A stretch of 64,000 bases of DNA from Methylobacterium radiotolerans JCM 2831 (GCF_000019725.1 NC_010505.1:372001-436000); one strand, 5' to 3'. Positions 36,279 to 45,735 are shown, numbered from the stretch's first letter. Numbers and translations: made by a program. Notes: generated by a model not told the origin, from the letters alone.

Positions 36279-37529
36279 ATGCCCTGGAACAGTCGCTGGA
36301 TGCGCGTGCTGGTCGGCGTGCTCCTCCTGAGTGCTGCCATCCTAGCAGTCCTTCCAAGCTTCACAGGCTACACCAGCCTAGACGGCACCGTGAACGCGCG
36401 CTTCGCCGTCGTGTCGGCGCCCATCGAGGGCGTGGTCTCCGATACGCCGCCTAAGGTCGGGACGGCGCTGCCCGAGGATACCTCGGTGTTCTTCATCAAC
36501 AATGGCCGCATCGCGCGAACCGCCGAGGCGCAATTAGATGCTGACTTGGCTGCATCCAAGGAAAAGTTGCGGGCGCTCGAGCTGCAAGCGAAGGATCTAT
36601 CTGCACTCAAAACTGATCTGATCGGTCGCCTCAGAGAGTACCAGCAGGCGAGCATAGTGAGCATTCAGCAAGAGATCATCATCCGTCAGCAGCGCATCGC
36701 GACGGCGCAGGCCAACAAGACCTCCGCCGAGGCGGACCTTGCGCGCAAGCAGACGCTCGGCGCGACCGGCGTGGTGGCAGGGAGTTCGGTCGAACAAGCC
36801 CGCGCCGCCTCAGTCGGCGCCGGCAGTGAGCAGAACATCGCCAAGGCCGAGCTGGAGCGGCTCCAGCGCCAGTTGGATGCGCTCAAGCGCGGCACCTTCG
36901 TCGGCGAGGGCCGCAATGACGTACCCTACTCGCAGCAGCGTATCGACGAGGTCACGATCCAGCTCGCCAACGTCGAGGCGCAGATCCGGATCGAGAAAGC
37001 TCGCACCCAGCAGTTGAGCCTCCAGCTTTCTTTGGAGCGCTCCCGGAACGACCGGCTCTCCTTCGTCGCGGTGCAGATTCCGTTCAAGGGTGTCATCTGG
37101 CGCAACAACGTCGTGGCGGGCTCAAACGTGCTGGTCGGCAACGAGTTGATGCGCCTGCTCGACTGTCGCGACCTGTTCGTGGACATCCTCGTGGACGAGG
37201 TGAACTACGATGAGATCAAGCCGGGCGACAGCGCCGATGTACGGCTGCTCGGAACGTCCCAGGTGATCCCTGGTCGTGTTTTGTCGGTGCGCGGGTCGGC
37301 AGCCGCCGTCGAAGAGGTGGTGCTGGCAGCGATCCCGCCGCAAAGCCGGGGCAAGAATGCCCGCATCCGGGTCGCGCTCGACCCGAGCGATATGCAGACC
37401 GATTACGCCAATTTCTGCCAGGTGGGTCGCACGGTTCAAGTTCGGTTCGCGCGTGCCGGGTCGTCCCTTCAAACCGCCCTCGATCCGGTCATGAATTGGG
37501 TGAAGGGCCTGTGGTTCAGCATCTCGTGA
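36279..37529 (+). CDS. bgsB: HlyD-type membrane fusion protein, BgsB-like
   Basis: A 416-residue inner-membrane protein with one N-terminal helix (about 7-28), a lipoyl half-motif (VVSAPIEGVVSD), a long coiled coil (about 85-265) and a beta-barrel part (IPFKGVIWRNNVVAGSNVLVGNELMRLLDC). This is the HlyD/EmrA plan. The start at 36279 follows GAGG at a good distance; an upstream ATG at 36126 has no ribosome site. The length and the directly following GT2 synthase match BgsB of the Sinorhizobium mixed-linkage beta-glucan (bgsBA) pair, where BgsB is the export partner. The symbol is given by analogy. Confidence 0.72.
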   Translation: MPWNSRWMRVLVGVLLLSAAILAVLPSFTGYTSLDGTVNARFAVVSAPIEGVVSDTPPKVGTALPEDTSVFFINNGRIARTAEAQLDADLAASKEKLRALELQAKDLSALKTDLIGRLREYQQASIVSIQQEIIIRQQRIATAQANKTSAEADLARKQTLGATGVVAGSSVEQARAASVGAGSEQNIAKAELERLQRQLDALKRGTFVGEGRNDVPYSQQRIDEVTIQLANVEAQIRIEKARTQQLSLQLSLERSRNDRLSFVAVQIPFKGVIWRNNVVAGSNVLVGNELMRLLDCRDLFVDILVDEVNYDEIKPGDSADVRLLGTSQVIPGRVLSVRGSAAAVEEVVLAAIPPQSRGKNARIRVALDPSDMQTDYANFCQVGRTVQVRFARAGSSLQTALDPVMNWVKGLWFSIS

Positions 37530-39511
37530 GCCTCGGGCCGACGCTTTTCGTAGCGGCCTTCTTCTTTATCTTCGCCCTGAACTGGCCGCGGGACCGCACG
37601 TGGACGCGCGCGGTGACTTGCGCCTTCGTGCTGCTCGTCGCCGTGCGCTATCTCTGGTGGCGCTTCTTCCACACCGTCTTGCCCTACCCAGCGGATCGAA
37701 GCTTCGGCTTCTTCTGGACGTGGTTCGTGTTCTGCGTCGAAATGGGTGCCTTCGCCGACATCCTGCTCTTCCTGGTGGCGATGAGCCGCTACGTCGATCG
37801 GCACGCCGAGGCCGACCGCCTGGAGCAATCGTTCTTCGCCACCCGCCCTGACAGCCTGCCCACCGTCGACGTGTTCATTCCGACCTACAACGAGCCTCTG
37901 GATGTTCTGGAACGGACCATCGTCGGGGCTCTCGCGCTCGACTATCCGCGAGACAAGCTGAAAATATATGTCCTCGACGACAAGCGCCGCGACTGGTTGC
38001 GCGCCTATTGTGAGTCGAAGGGCGCGATCCACGTCACGCGCCCGGACAACAGCCACGCCAAAGCGGGGAACATGAACAACGGCCTGAAGGTCTCGTCGGG
38101 TGCCTTCGTCGCGATCTTCGATGCCGACTTCGTGCCGTACCGCAATTTCCTGCGCCGCACGCTGCCCTTCTTCCGGGACCCGACCATCGGCATCGTTCAG
38201 ACGCCGCAGCACTTCTTCAACAAGGACCCGGTACAGTCGAACCTCAATCTCGAGAAGGTCTGGCCCGACGAGCAGCGGCTGTTCTTCGACGAGATGGCCA
38301 CCTCCCGCGATGCCTGGGACGTGAGCTTCTGCTGCGGGTCCTGCTCCATCGCTCGGCGGGCCGCCATCGACGCGATCGGCGGCTTCCCGCACGACTCGAT
38401 CACCGAGGATCTGCTCACCACGCTCGCGATGCTCAACAAAGGCTACAAGACCCGGTACCTCAACGAGCGGCTGTCGATGGGCTTGGCGGCCGAGAACCTG
38501 AAGGGCTACTTCGTGCAGCGCGGGCGCTGGTGCCGGGGCGGCATCCAGACGATCTACCTCCATAACGGCCCGCTGCGCGGTCCTGGCCTCAACCTGTTCC
38601 AGCGGGTGATGTTCATACCCCTGTCCTGGTTGGTTCAGTACACCGTCCGCTTCGTGATCCTGATCGTGCCCGCCGTCTACCTGTGGACGGGATCGGCGCC
38701 GCTCTACTTCACCGGCACCGAGGACATCGTGCGCTACCAGCTTCCTGTGCTGGTCGGCTATTTCCTGCTGATGGGCTGGCTCACGCCGACGCGGTACCTG
38801 CCCCTGATCTCTTCGGCGGTCGGCACCTTCGCGACTTTCCGCATGTTGCCCGTCGTGCTCTCCAGCCTGATCAAGCCCTTCGGCGTGCCCTTCAAGGTGA
38901 CGCCGAAGGGCTCGGGCAATGAGGAGTCCGAGTTCGACGCCTACACGTTCCTCTGGATCGCCTCCTTGATCGCGATCACGTCGCTCGGTCTCATCGTCAA
39001 CATCGTACCCGAATGGTCGCGGATCAGTGAGGGCGAGTTCTCGGTGGTGTCAGCCTACTGGGCGGTAATCAATATCGTGGTTCTGATGATCGCTGCGCTG
39101 ATCTGCTTCGAGAAGCCACGTCCCCTCGTAGAGTCCTTCTCCACGAACGAGCGCGCACGCGTGCTCGGTGTGAGTGAGACGTACCGCGAGGCGCGCATCG
39201 TCAGTCTCTCGCTGGACGGGGGAATCGCTGAGTTCGCCACGCCCCCGGGCCTGCGCACCGGTGATTACATGTGGGTCGAGATGGACGCCTTCCCGCACCT
39301 GCGCTGCACAGTCGAGAAGGTCGCGGCTCCGAAGGCGGGCAAGCCGGTCAGCGTGAAATTCAGGTTCAAGCTGGAGGGCGAATGCCGCGACCGCATGATC
39401 GTCAAGCTCTACACAGGCCGCTACAGCCAGGACATCCACGACCTCGACAAGTCGGCTATCGCAGGCGGGGTATGGTCGCGGATGTTCGGCAAAAGCCCGG
39501 AGATCATTTAG
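37526..39511 (+). CDS. bgsA: BcsA-like processive glycosyltransferase, BgsA-like
   Basis: A 661-residue membrane beta-glycan synthase. It has two N-terminal helices, a cytosolic GT2 domain (IPTYNEPLDVLERTI; VLDDKRRDW; IFDADFVP with DxD; ITEDLLT with TED; QRGRWCRGG with the QxxRW motif), then four or five more helices and a C-terminal beta domain (RIVSLSLDGGIAEF, RYSQDIHDL). It lacks a canonical PilZ RxxxR motif, as does BgsA. The chosen GTG overlaps the bgsB stop (GTGA); in-frame alternatives lie at 37511 (GTG) and 37496 (TTG). It should polymerise a linear beta-glucan for the cell surface. Terminator follows. Confidence 0.78.
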   Translation: MSLGPTLFVAAFFFIFALNWPRDRTWTRAVTCAFVLLVAVRYLWWRFFHTVLPYPADRSFGFFWTWFVFCVEMGAFADILLFLVAMSRYVDRHAEADRLEQSFFATRPDSLPTVDVFIPTYNEPLDVLERTIVGALALDYPRDKLKIYVLDDKRRDWLRAYCESKGAIHVTRPDNSHAKAGNMNNGLKVSSGAFVAIFDADFVPYRNFLRRTLPFFRDPTIGIVQTPQHFFNKDPVQSNLNLEKVWPDEQRLFFDEMATSRDAWDVSFCCGSCSIARRAAIDAIGGFPHDSITEDLLTTLAMLNKGYKTRYLNERLSMGLAAENLKGYFVQRGRWCRGGIQTIYLHNGPLRGPGLNLFQRVMFIPLSWLVQYTVRFVILIVPAVYLWTGSAPLYFTGTEDIVRYQLPVLVGYFLLMGWLTPTRYLPLISSAVGTFATFRMLPVVLSSLIKPFGVPFKVTPKGSGNEESEFDAYTFLWIASLIAITSLGLIVNIVPEWSRISEGEFSVVSAYWAVINIVVLMIAALICFEKPRPLVESFSTNERARVLGVSETYREARIVSLSLDGGIAEFATPPGLRTGDYMWVEMDAFPHLRCTVEKVAAPKAGKPVSVKFRFKLEGECRDRMIVKLYTGRYSQDIHDLDKSAIAGGVWSRMFGKSPEII

Positions 39512-39514
39512 CGC

Positions 39515-39544
39515 GCCTCCGCGCCGAGCCGTGCGGAGGCTTTT
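39515..39544 (+). terminator. Rho-independent terminator after bgsA
   Basis: GCCTCCGC (39515-39522) pairs with GCGGAGGC (39533-39540) across a 10-base loop and is followed by TTTT. It starts 4 bases past the bgsA stop. Confidence 0.8.
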
Positions 39545-39954
39545 ACGAAGTCGATCTTACCGAGGGTGGCAGCATCCGAGCTTTCACCCGGTCGCTGGCC
39601 GATTGACGCGGGTGTAGCGCGGCTCGTCAGGTCGCTCGGCCGTGCTTTCGTGGAGACGGTCCGGCCGTCGGAGTTGCACGTCATCCTGTATGCTTTCCAC
39701 AGCAAGCCGTAGGTGCCGAAGGCGACCATAAACCTCAGGAGCCTCGACCCAGACGTGGGACTGCCTTCGACGAACGAAGTGACCCTGTCTGAGTTGGCCG
39801 CGAGCTGGCAGCGCATTCTCAAACAGCAAGTCTGTCGTGCAGCGGACAGGCGGGGAATAGCAATTTACAAATTTGCTCCACGGCAGTGCAATGAACATTA
39901 CAATGATAATTGTTTTATAGAAAGTTATTTGTCGTCCGCATAATACTTAGAATT
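39545..39954. other. No gene assigned
   Basis: About 400 bases. Short frames exist on both strands but none has a recognisable start, family or composition. The right half (39850-39960) is strongly AT-rich, unlike the rest of the window. Confidence 0.4.
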
Positions 39955-40365
39955 TCAATTGGAAAATTTTCGAGCATGATTGAGACAAAATTCCTGGACT
40001 TCACTGGTCGATTTGAGCTGCCCATCTTGAGAGAGCTGCATTGCCCTCTCACCGGCATTCCACGAGGCGCGGCCGATTTCGGCCCGATCAGTGGATGAAC
40101 AAGCCCCCATCTTCACATCGGCGCCGATGCGCTCCTCGGTCGATTTCAGAAGATCGCCGCCGCGCCCTGTCGCGGACTTGAAATTTCCGAGACATGTGTT
40201 CGCTATATGTAACTGGACGTTGCAGGCAGCTATCGCTCCATCTGCTGCGCCCGTGAGCGCGCCGAGCACTAAGATCCCGCCGATCACGTATGCTGATGCC
40301 ACAGAGGTTGTCCTCTCCTGTACGCCAAGGAGGCGCTTGGGTTTGGAGATCCCATAGTGCACCAC
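39955..40365 (-). CDS. Possible small secreted protein in an AT-rich patch
   Basis: The frame encodes up to 136 residues. A signal-peptide-like segment (TTSVASAYVIGGILVLGALTG..AIA) begins about 20 residues in, so the true start may be a GTG near 40302. The mature part has four cysteines and the segment LLKSTEERIGADVKMGACSSTDRAEIGRASW. No family recognised. Base composition is lower in GC than its neighbours, consistent with acquired DNA. Confidence 0.45.
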   Translation of the reverse strand: MVHYGISKPKRLLGVQERTTSVASAYVIGGILVLGALTGAADGAIAACNVQLHIANTCLGNFKSATGRGGDLLKSTEERIGADVKMGACSSTDRAEIGRASWNAGERAMQLSQDGQLKSTSEVQEFCLNHARKFSN

Positions 40366-40879
40366 AGATATCTAGAGAATGAATTTTGCGACCGCGCGGT
40401 TTGGCTGCTGGATTTACGGCGCGGATCGTTAGCAGACGTTTAATTGTAGAATCTTCGACATCAAATGTCTATATATCAGCGTTTATTGCCGCATTAACCC
40501 TCCTCCGGTGCCACCGCTTTCGAGAAGAGCATCGATGCGTTTCTTGAACAGGATGGGATCACACGCGGTCGCGGGCGACCGTCCGCAGACGGCGGGTGCG
40601 AGCGCATCAGCGCGCGACTTGCTGCGGGATCTGGTGCGAGACCTTGATCAGAAAATCCGCGCGACTCCGGGCTCATCTTGGCCACGTGGTCGCGGATCGC
40701 CCCCGCTGAGGATGTTTCGGAGGCGCCGGTGTCACCCTCACCCCCCTTCGTGACCGCGAGGCCGACGAGATGGCGCGGCCCGGGCTGATCGCCCTCCATC
40801 GTCGCGAGGGCCGACCTTGATGAGCGACGATCAGCCAGGTCGTAGTCGAGCCGGTTGGCCGCATCGACTTTCGTCAGCG
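40366..40879. other. Degraded sequence, no intact gene
   Basis: The stretch begins AT-rich (to about 40490) and then continues GC-rich with overlapping frames in both directions. The reverse strand may hold the eroded C-terminal part of the terminase described next, but I cannot follow a reading frame with confidence. Confidence 0.35.
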
Positions 40880-41664
40880 GCAGGATAGGGACAGCTCGGG
40901 CATGAGGCCTCCGACGGAGACGCGGTGGCGCACCGTGGCCGAGGTCAGGGCTGGTGGGTGGCGCGGTCGTTGAATCGGAGCCCGCGACCGTCTCGATTTC
41001 AGTGAGCGCGGGACCGTGGAGCGTCTCGGACGTTCTGCACAAGGTCGACCGGTCGAACAGCCCGCCCTCTCGCGGGGCGGGCCTCTGTTCGAACTGGCCT
41101 GCCACCGCGTACGCGCCGAGCGGGATCTTGTCGCGCTCGGCGCGTACGCGGGAAGCGCTCCGGGAACAGCAATTCGCCGTCGAGCGTGCGCGGATCGGCA
41201 AAGCTCGGCGTCCGGCAGCCGCGGTCCGGCTCGAACTCCATTGGCAGCATCAGGTGAACGTAGCCCGGGCCGAGCCGCAGGATCTCGCCCGTTACGTCGC
41301 GCTCGTGCAGGCGCTGCATGATTACCACGATCGCGGAGCGCCGGGTCGTTGAGGCGCGTCGTCACCGATTCGCGGAAGATCCGCAGCGTCCGCTCGCGCT
41401 CGGTCTCGACCATCTCGGTGAAGCGGGGATCGTCGATGATGACCCGGTCGCCGCGGCTCGCGGTCAGCGTGGCGAATGGCATGCCCTCGCGCGAGCCGGT
41501 CGCCGTATTGGCGAACGCGATCGCGCCCGAGCGGGACAGCGCGCGGTGCGGCCAGAGCGCCCGGTACCGCGCGCTCGACATCAGGTCGTGCATGCGCCGC
41601 CCGTCGCGCAGCCCGGCGAACCCGCGCAGGCCTGGATCAGCGCACGATCGAGATGGCGCGCCAC
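40880..41664 (-). pseudogene. Phage terminase large subunit, frameshifted and truncated
   Basis: Reading leftward on the complement, three frames together give a terminase: RYRALWPHRALSRS and GDRVIIDDP (nuclease/ATPase region), ERTLRIFRESVTTRLNDP in one frame, then VIMQRLHERDVTGEILRLGPGYVHLMLPMEFEPDRGC in a second, then DKIPLGAYAVAGQFEQRPAPREGGLFDR in a third. These are the typical successive segments of TerL proteins of tailed phages and gene transfer agents. At least two frameshifts are present, and the N-terminal part is cut at 41664 by the IS5-type element. No other phage genes are nearby. Confidence 0.75.
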
Positions 41665-41783
41665 TAGGGCGTCTCTGCAAAGTCATCTGAGCCAGAGCAT
41701 CGTCATGCCGAGCGTGACGATTGATCCTCCCTCGGCGTCGCGGACACCTCTGATACGCTCATGCTGAGCGGGGAAGGTGTCGG

Positions 41784-42110
41784 ATGGCGAAGACGAGACG
41801 AGAGTTCACACCCGAGTTCAAACGCGAAGCGGTCGCCCTGCTGGAGAGCAGCGGCCGGCCACAGATGCAGGTCGCGGCCGAGCTTGGGATCCAGCCCTCG
41901 ATGCTGAGGCAGTGGCGTGCCACGCTGAACGGGGCCTCACCCGGGCCGCGGTCTGCTGGATCGACGGGCGCCTCGCCACCAAGCCCGGTTGCGTCCCCGT
42001 CCGATCAGGCCGCCGAGATCGCCCGACTGCGGCGGGAGCTCGACCGCACGCGTATGGAGCGCGACGTACTAAAAAAAGCTATCGGCATCTTCGCGGAGAT
42101 GCCCAAGTGA
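41784..42110 (+). CDS. IS3-family transposase OrfA
   Basis: A 108-residue DNA-binding protein: HTH in REFTPEFKREAVALLESSGRPQMQVAAELGIQPSMLRQW, then a leucine-zipper-like helix (EIARLRRELDRTRMERDVLKKA). Near the end the sequence CTAAAAAAAGC (42067-42077) contains the A-AAA-AAG-type slippery run used for -1 frameshifting to make the OrfAB transposase; the -1 frame continues without a stop into OrfB. Confidence 0.9.
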   Translation: MAKTRREFTPEFKREAVALLESSGRPQMQVAAELGIQPSMLRQWRATLNGASPGPRSAGSTGASPPSPVASPSDQAAEIARLRRELDRTRMERDVLKKAIGIFAEMPK

Positions 42111-42967
42111 CCTTCGCCTTCATCGAGCAGCATGCGCGGACCTGGCCGGTGCGTCTCATGTGCCGCGTGCTCGGAGTCTCACCCAGCGGCTTCTACGGAT
42201 GGCGGTCACGGCCTGAGAGCGCCCGCTCGGCCTCCAATCGCCAACTCCTGGACGACGTCCGGCGCATCCATGCCGCCCACCACCGACGCTATGGTGCCCC
42301 ACGCGTGCATGCCGCTCTGCGAGCCGAGGGCCGGTCCGTCAGCCGCGGGCGGGTGGAGCGTCTCATGCGCCGGCATGGCATTCGTGCGCTGGCGGGGCGT
42401 CGGTTCCGGCCCTGTACGACCGACAGCCGTCACGATCTCCCCATCGCGCCCAATCTCCTCAAGCAGGACTTCTCAGCCGCGCGACCCGACACGGTCTGGC
42501 TGGCCGATATCACCTACCTGCCGACCGGCGAGGGCTGGCTGTACTTGGCCGCTGTCCTCGATCTGGCCACGCGCAAGATCGTCGGTTGGTCGATGCGCGA
42601 TCACATGCGCGCCGAGCTGAGCGTCGCGGCATTGATGATGGCCGCCCAGCGGCAGCGGCCGGCCGCCGGGCTCATCTGCCACTCGGATCGCGGCAGCCAG
42701 TACGCGGCCGAGGCCTATCGGAAGCAGCTCGCCGCAATGGGGGCCAGGCCGTCCATGAGTCGGAGCGCCTGTTGCTACGATAACGCCCCGATGGAGAGCT
42801 TCTTCCACACGCTCAAGGTCGAGCTCGTCCATCAGCGACGATGGGCGACCCGGGATGAAGCGCGGCGCGATCTGTTCGCCTACATCGAGGGCTACTACAA
42901 TCGGCAACGCATCCACTCGGCACTCGGCTATCTCACGCCCGAACAAGCCGAGAGGACCGCGAAATGA
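42107..42967 (+). CDS. IS3-family transposase OrfB (DDE integrase)
   Basis: A 286-residue catalytic subunit. It starts with a GTG overlapping the orfA stop but is probably made mainly as an OrfAB fusion by -1 frameshift. HTH_21-type MCRVLGVSPSGFYGW and a rve integrase core with D in WLADITYLPTGEGWLYL, D in CHSDRGSQY and E in NAPMESFFHTLKVE complete the DDE triad. The C-terminal YNRQRIHSALGYLTPEQAE is usual. No damage is visible, so it may be active. Confidence 0.92.
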   Translation: MTFAFIEQHARTWPVRLMCRVLGVSPSGFYGWRSRPESARSASNRQLLDDVRRIHAAHHRRYGAPRVHAALRAEGRSVSRGRVERLMRRHGIRALAGRRFRPCTTDSRHDLPIAPNLLKQDFSAARPDTVWLADITYLPTGEGWLYLAAVLDLATRKIVGWSMRDHMRAELSVAALMMAAQRQRPAAGLICHSDRGSQYAAEAYRKQLAAMGARPSMSRSACCYDNAPMESFFHTLKVELVHQRRWATRDEARRDLFAYIEGYYNRQRIHSALGYLTPEQAERTAK

Positions 42968-43816
42968 TCTCCCTGTGTCCGCGACACCGAGGGAGGATCA
43001 GATAGCGAGGTAGTTTGCGGCTCGCTTCTCGTAGCGGGTGGCGATGCGGCGATACTGCTTGAGCCGGCCGATCAACCGCTCGACCTTGTTGCTCTGGCGG
43101 TAGGCGGGTTTGTCGAAATCGAGCTGGCGGGGCTGATCCTTGCGGGTGGGGATCACCGGCTCGACCCGGCGTTGTCAGAGGCGACGACGGGCCGGCGGGC
43201 TGGAGTAGCCCCGGTCGCCTGCCGTCTGGCGGGGACGTAGGCGCGGGCGGCCTCGCCCTGGACGTGGCACCGCGCCCTTGTCCATGAGCGCATTCAACGC
43301 AAACTGCTCGTGGCGCTCGCCCGCCGTCAGCACCGCCGTGATCGGCTTACCCCCGCCCTCGGCCGCAGATGCAGCTTGGTCGAGAAGCCACCCTGGCTGC
43401 GCCCGAGCGCTTCGCCCACGCCCTCGACGGTCGCCTCACCCCCCGACGGCGCCGGACCGGCGTGCCCCGGCGGCGTGCTGGTGGGCGCGCACCACCGTGG
43501 CGTCCACGAAGTGCAGGTCCCAGTCGAGGTCGCCGCGCGCATCCGCCTGCGCCTGCAACCGCCGCAGCACCCGGTCGAACACGCCGGCCTTGCGCCACCG
43601 GTAGAACCGGCTCGACACCGTTCCCACAGCACGATAGCGCGCCGGTAGATCCTCCCAGGATGCGCCCATGCGCTTCGATCCAGAGCATGCCGTTGAGGAC
43701 TTGCCGGTGATCCTCCGCAGGCCGGCCCGTGCGCGGCTTCTGCGGAGGCAGCAGCGGGGCGATCTGCTCCCACTGCGCGTCAGCCAGTTCGAGAGCCTGA
43801 CCGTCACTAAAAAAAA

Positions 43817-45457
43817 GCCATGCCGCTCCGCGGCACGCATTCGGCCGGTCCCGTGAAACCGATCGACGTTCCGAAGAGCAAGGTGCTCATCGGCGGCACG
43901 CAGATCGGACTTGGCCTGCAGACGGCAGCGATAGCCTGCGTGATGTCGAAGCGCGGTCGTAGCAGCATTGGCGTCGCGAACAGGATCGACACCGTCTGGT
44001 CGATGGCCCGTCACGCGGCGGCCACTCTTCCGGAATTCGCAAGAAAACCCGACGAAGTTCGGCTCGTGCAGGACTATCTGCGCACGGAGGTCAGTGCAGA
44101 CTTCGAACTGATTGCGACGCTTGAGCACGGGGTCGGAGTCCATCACGCCGGCCTGTCGGACGAAATCAGGACGCTGATGGAATGGCTTGCCGAGGCCGGT
44201 CACCTTAGGGTCTGTGTGCAACCTCGACCATCGCGCAAGGCATCAATTTCCCCGTTTCGTCCATATTCCCGGCATCGCGTCACGTTCCGCAAGATGGACG
44301 CTCGATCGAGATGTCTCCGCGCGAGTTCTGGAATCTAATGGGTAGGGCAGGGCACATCGGGCACGATAGCGTCGGTGTCGTCGGACTCGCGGAGGGCACC
44401 TCCCGACGCGAGCTCATCGAGTACGTCGGCCGGAACACCGGTGCGCTGGCCTCACGCTCGGTCTCTCTGATCGACGATCTCGAGGCCCGCGGACGTCTAA
44501 ACGAACTTCAATCCATCATCTATGCGCCCCAATGGGTCGATTTTCGGTGTTACGTCGCGCATCTTTGGGCCGAGAAGAACCTCGACGCGGTGCTCGCCAA
44601 GTCCGAGCAGCTTCTCAGGCAGACCTACGGCTACGCGACGTTGCGCAACGATCCGAGTGCGAGATCCAAGGCAGACATGTTGCTTGACGCAACGCAGAGC
44701 TACGCCCGCAACCTTGCCAAGAATTCCGGCTTTGCCGACCTCGCAGACTTGACCGGGTTCTCTCCCGAAGGCGTTCGGGAAGCGCTCAAAGGCCTTCAGA
44801 ATCTGGAGAAGAAGCTCACGCCGAGCGACTGGGCACCGAAAGGCCTGTTCGGAAAGAGCGGCAAAATGGCTGATCTCTCCGGAGTCATGTTGCAGATTCT
44901 TCAACTCAAGGAGGAGCTGGAGAAATACAGCGGCGAATGTTTAGAAAATGCGCTATTATCTATTGTCAATAAAGATTTAATCAAGAGCAACGCTCTTGAA
45001 GAGATGTCCAAAAAGTAATTTTTGAAGGGAATAAATGTATCAGATACTGATGCCCTGGCTGAACCCTTCAGGGTGCTCTATCGAGCGATCGTCAACAATG
45101 GTACGTGGGGTATTTCAGCGCTCAGCCGCATGACCGGAGTGAACTTCGACGCGCTGACCGAGCGGGGTCGACGCCGTCTCGATGCGCTTCCTGCGATGAT
45201 CTATCATGGAGTTCGTACGGAGGCGGCCGTGCTGATTGCGGATGAACTCTGCACCACGAAGCGCAGCGGAAAAACTCGCCGAGCTGTATCGATCGACCGT
45301 AAAGGATGACGATGCTCAGTACCCGGTGGGAAAGGCACGACAGTGCTTGAACGCCATGGGTGCCGTGGACTGGAACGCGAGCCGACCCGCCGATGCCGTT
45401 CTGACCGGCGAAGGCTATCGCAACCTTTGGCGGGTGCTCTCCGGTGAAGGTGGCTGA
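43817..45457 (+). pseudogene. Superfamily II helicase C-terminal half, frameshifted
   Basis: Two frames joined near 44217 give a Ski2/Hel308-like helicase: GVHHAGLSDEIRTLMEWL (about motif IV), then ATSTIAQGINFPV (motif V, in the +1 frame), then MSPREFWNLMGRAGHIG (motif VI). The frame ends at a TAA (45016-45018), then the same frame resumes with DALAEPFRVLYRAIVNNGTWGISALSRMTG, and another shift near 45235 is needed to reach MRMNSAPRSAAEKLAEL and RPADAVLTGEGYRNLW. The N-terminal ATPase half is missing at the IS5 junction. Such large helicases occur in bacterial defence loci; the exact system cannot be named. Confidence 0.65.
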
Positions 45458-45588
45458 TGTATCTCGGCGATGAGCTCGACCGGGCTGCCGGAGCCGGGAG
45501 AGGTGACGACTGACAGCGCCTGAGCCGGTATCGAGCTCAGGCCGGACATCCCGAAACAGATCGATACGCCCGCGATTGTGCGCTTCAT
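45415..45588 (-). CDS. Possible truncated small secreted protein
   Basis: Encodes 57 residues on the complement: a basic start MKRTIAG, hydrophobic core and a signal-peptide-like end IPAQALS, then SVVTSPGSGSPVELIAEIHQ. CGGAG lies 7 bases before the ATG. The last 15 codons overlap the end of the helicase remnant, so the original gene was probably cut at the junction near 45460. No family recognised. Confidence 0.35.
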   Translation of the reverse strand: MKRTIAGVSICFGMSGLSSIPAQALSVVTSPGSGSPVELIAEIHQPPSPESTRQRLR

Positions 45589-45735
45589 GCCCCACTCCGT
45601 CGTGACGTCTTGGAACTGAAGCAGCGAACCGCTTGGCTTAGCAAGTCTTCATAAGCCATCGAGCCGCACGATGTTTGCGAAAACTTTTCCGAAACGGCGC
45701 AAAGCTATACATTTCGAACCGACATATGATCGCCG

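Larger units (their letters stand above)
41722..43000 (+). mobile_element. Complete IS3-family insertion sequence
   Basis: A 1279-base element. Its ends are imperfect inverted repeats of about 26 bases starting TGATCCTCCCTCGG (41722) and, inverted, at 43000; they differ by a single C/T within the first 20. A 3-base target duplication GAT flanks it (41719-41721 and 43001-43003). It carries orfA and orfB with a frameshift signal. It is inserted in the 3' end of the IS5-type transposase gene. A second, internally deleted copy lies at 60220-60696. Confidence 0.92.
41667..43805 (-). mobile_element. IS5-family (IS427-like) element, decayed and interrupted by IS3
   Basis: The transposase reads leftward from about 43800: ELADAQWEQIAPLLPPQKPRTGRP-like start, then WEDLPARYRAVGTVSSRFYRWRKAGVFDRVL, FVDATVVRAHQHAAG, GFSTKLHL, and finally PTRKDQPRQLDFDKPAYRQSNKVERLIGRLKQYRRIATRYEKRAANYLAI. 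The last codons resume beyond the IS3 element as VTLGMTMLWLR-stop at 41721-41670. Several frameshifts kill the gene. The left end GGGCGTCTCTGCAAAGT follows CTAG at 41664-41667; the opposite inverted repeat is missing near 43805, where the helicase begins. Confidence 0.75.

Noticed and set aside
41954..43606. Possible CRISPR-like repetition in the GC-rich IS region
   Set aside because: No regularly spaced repeats; the similarity is only GC-rich codon repetition within transposase genes.
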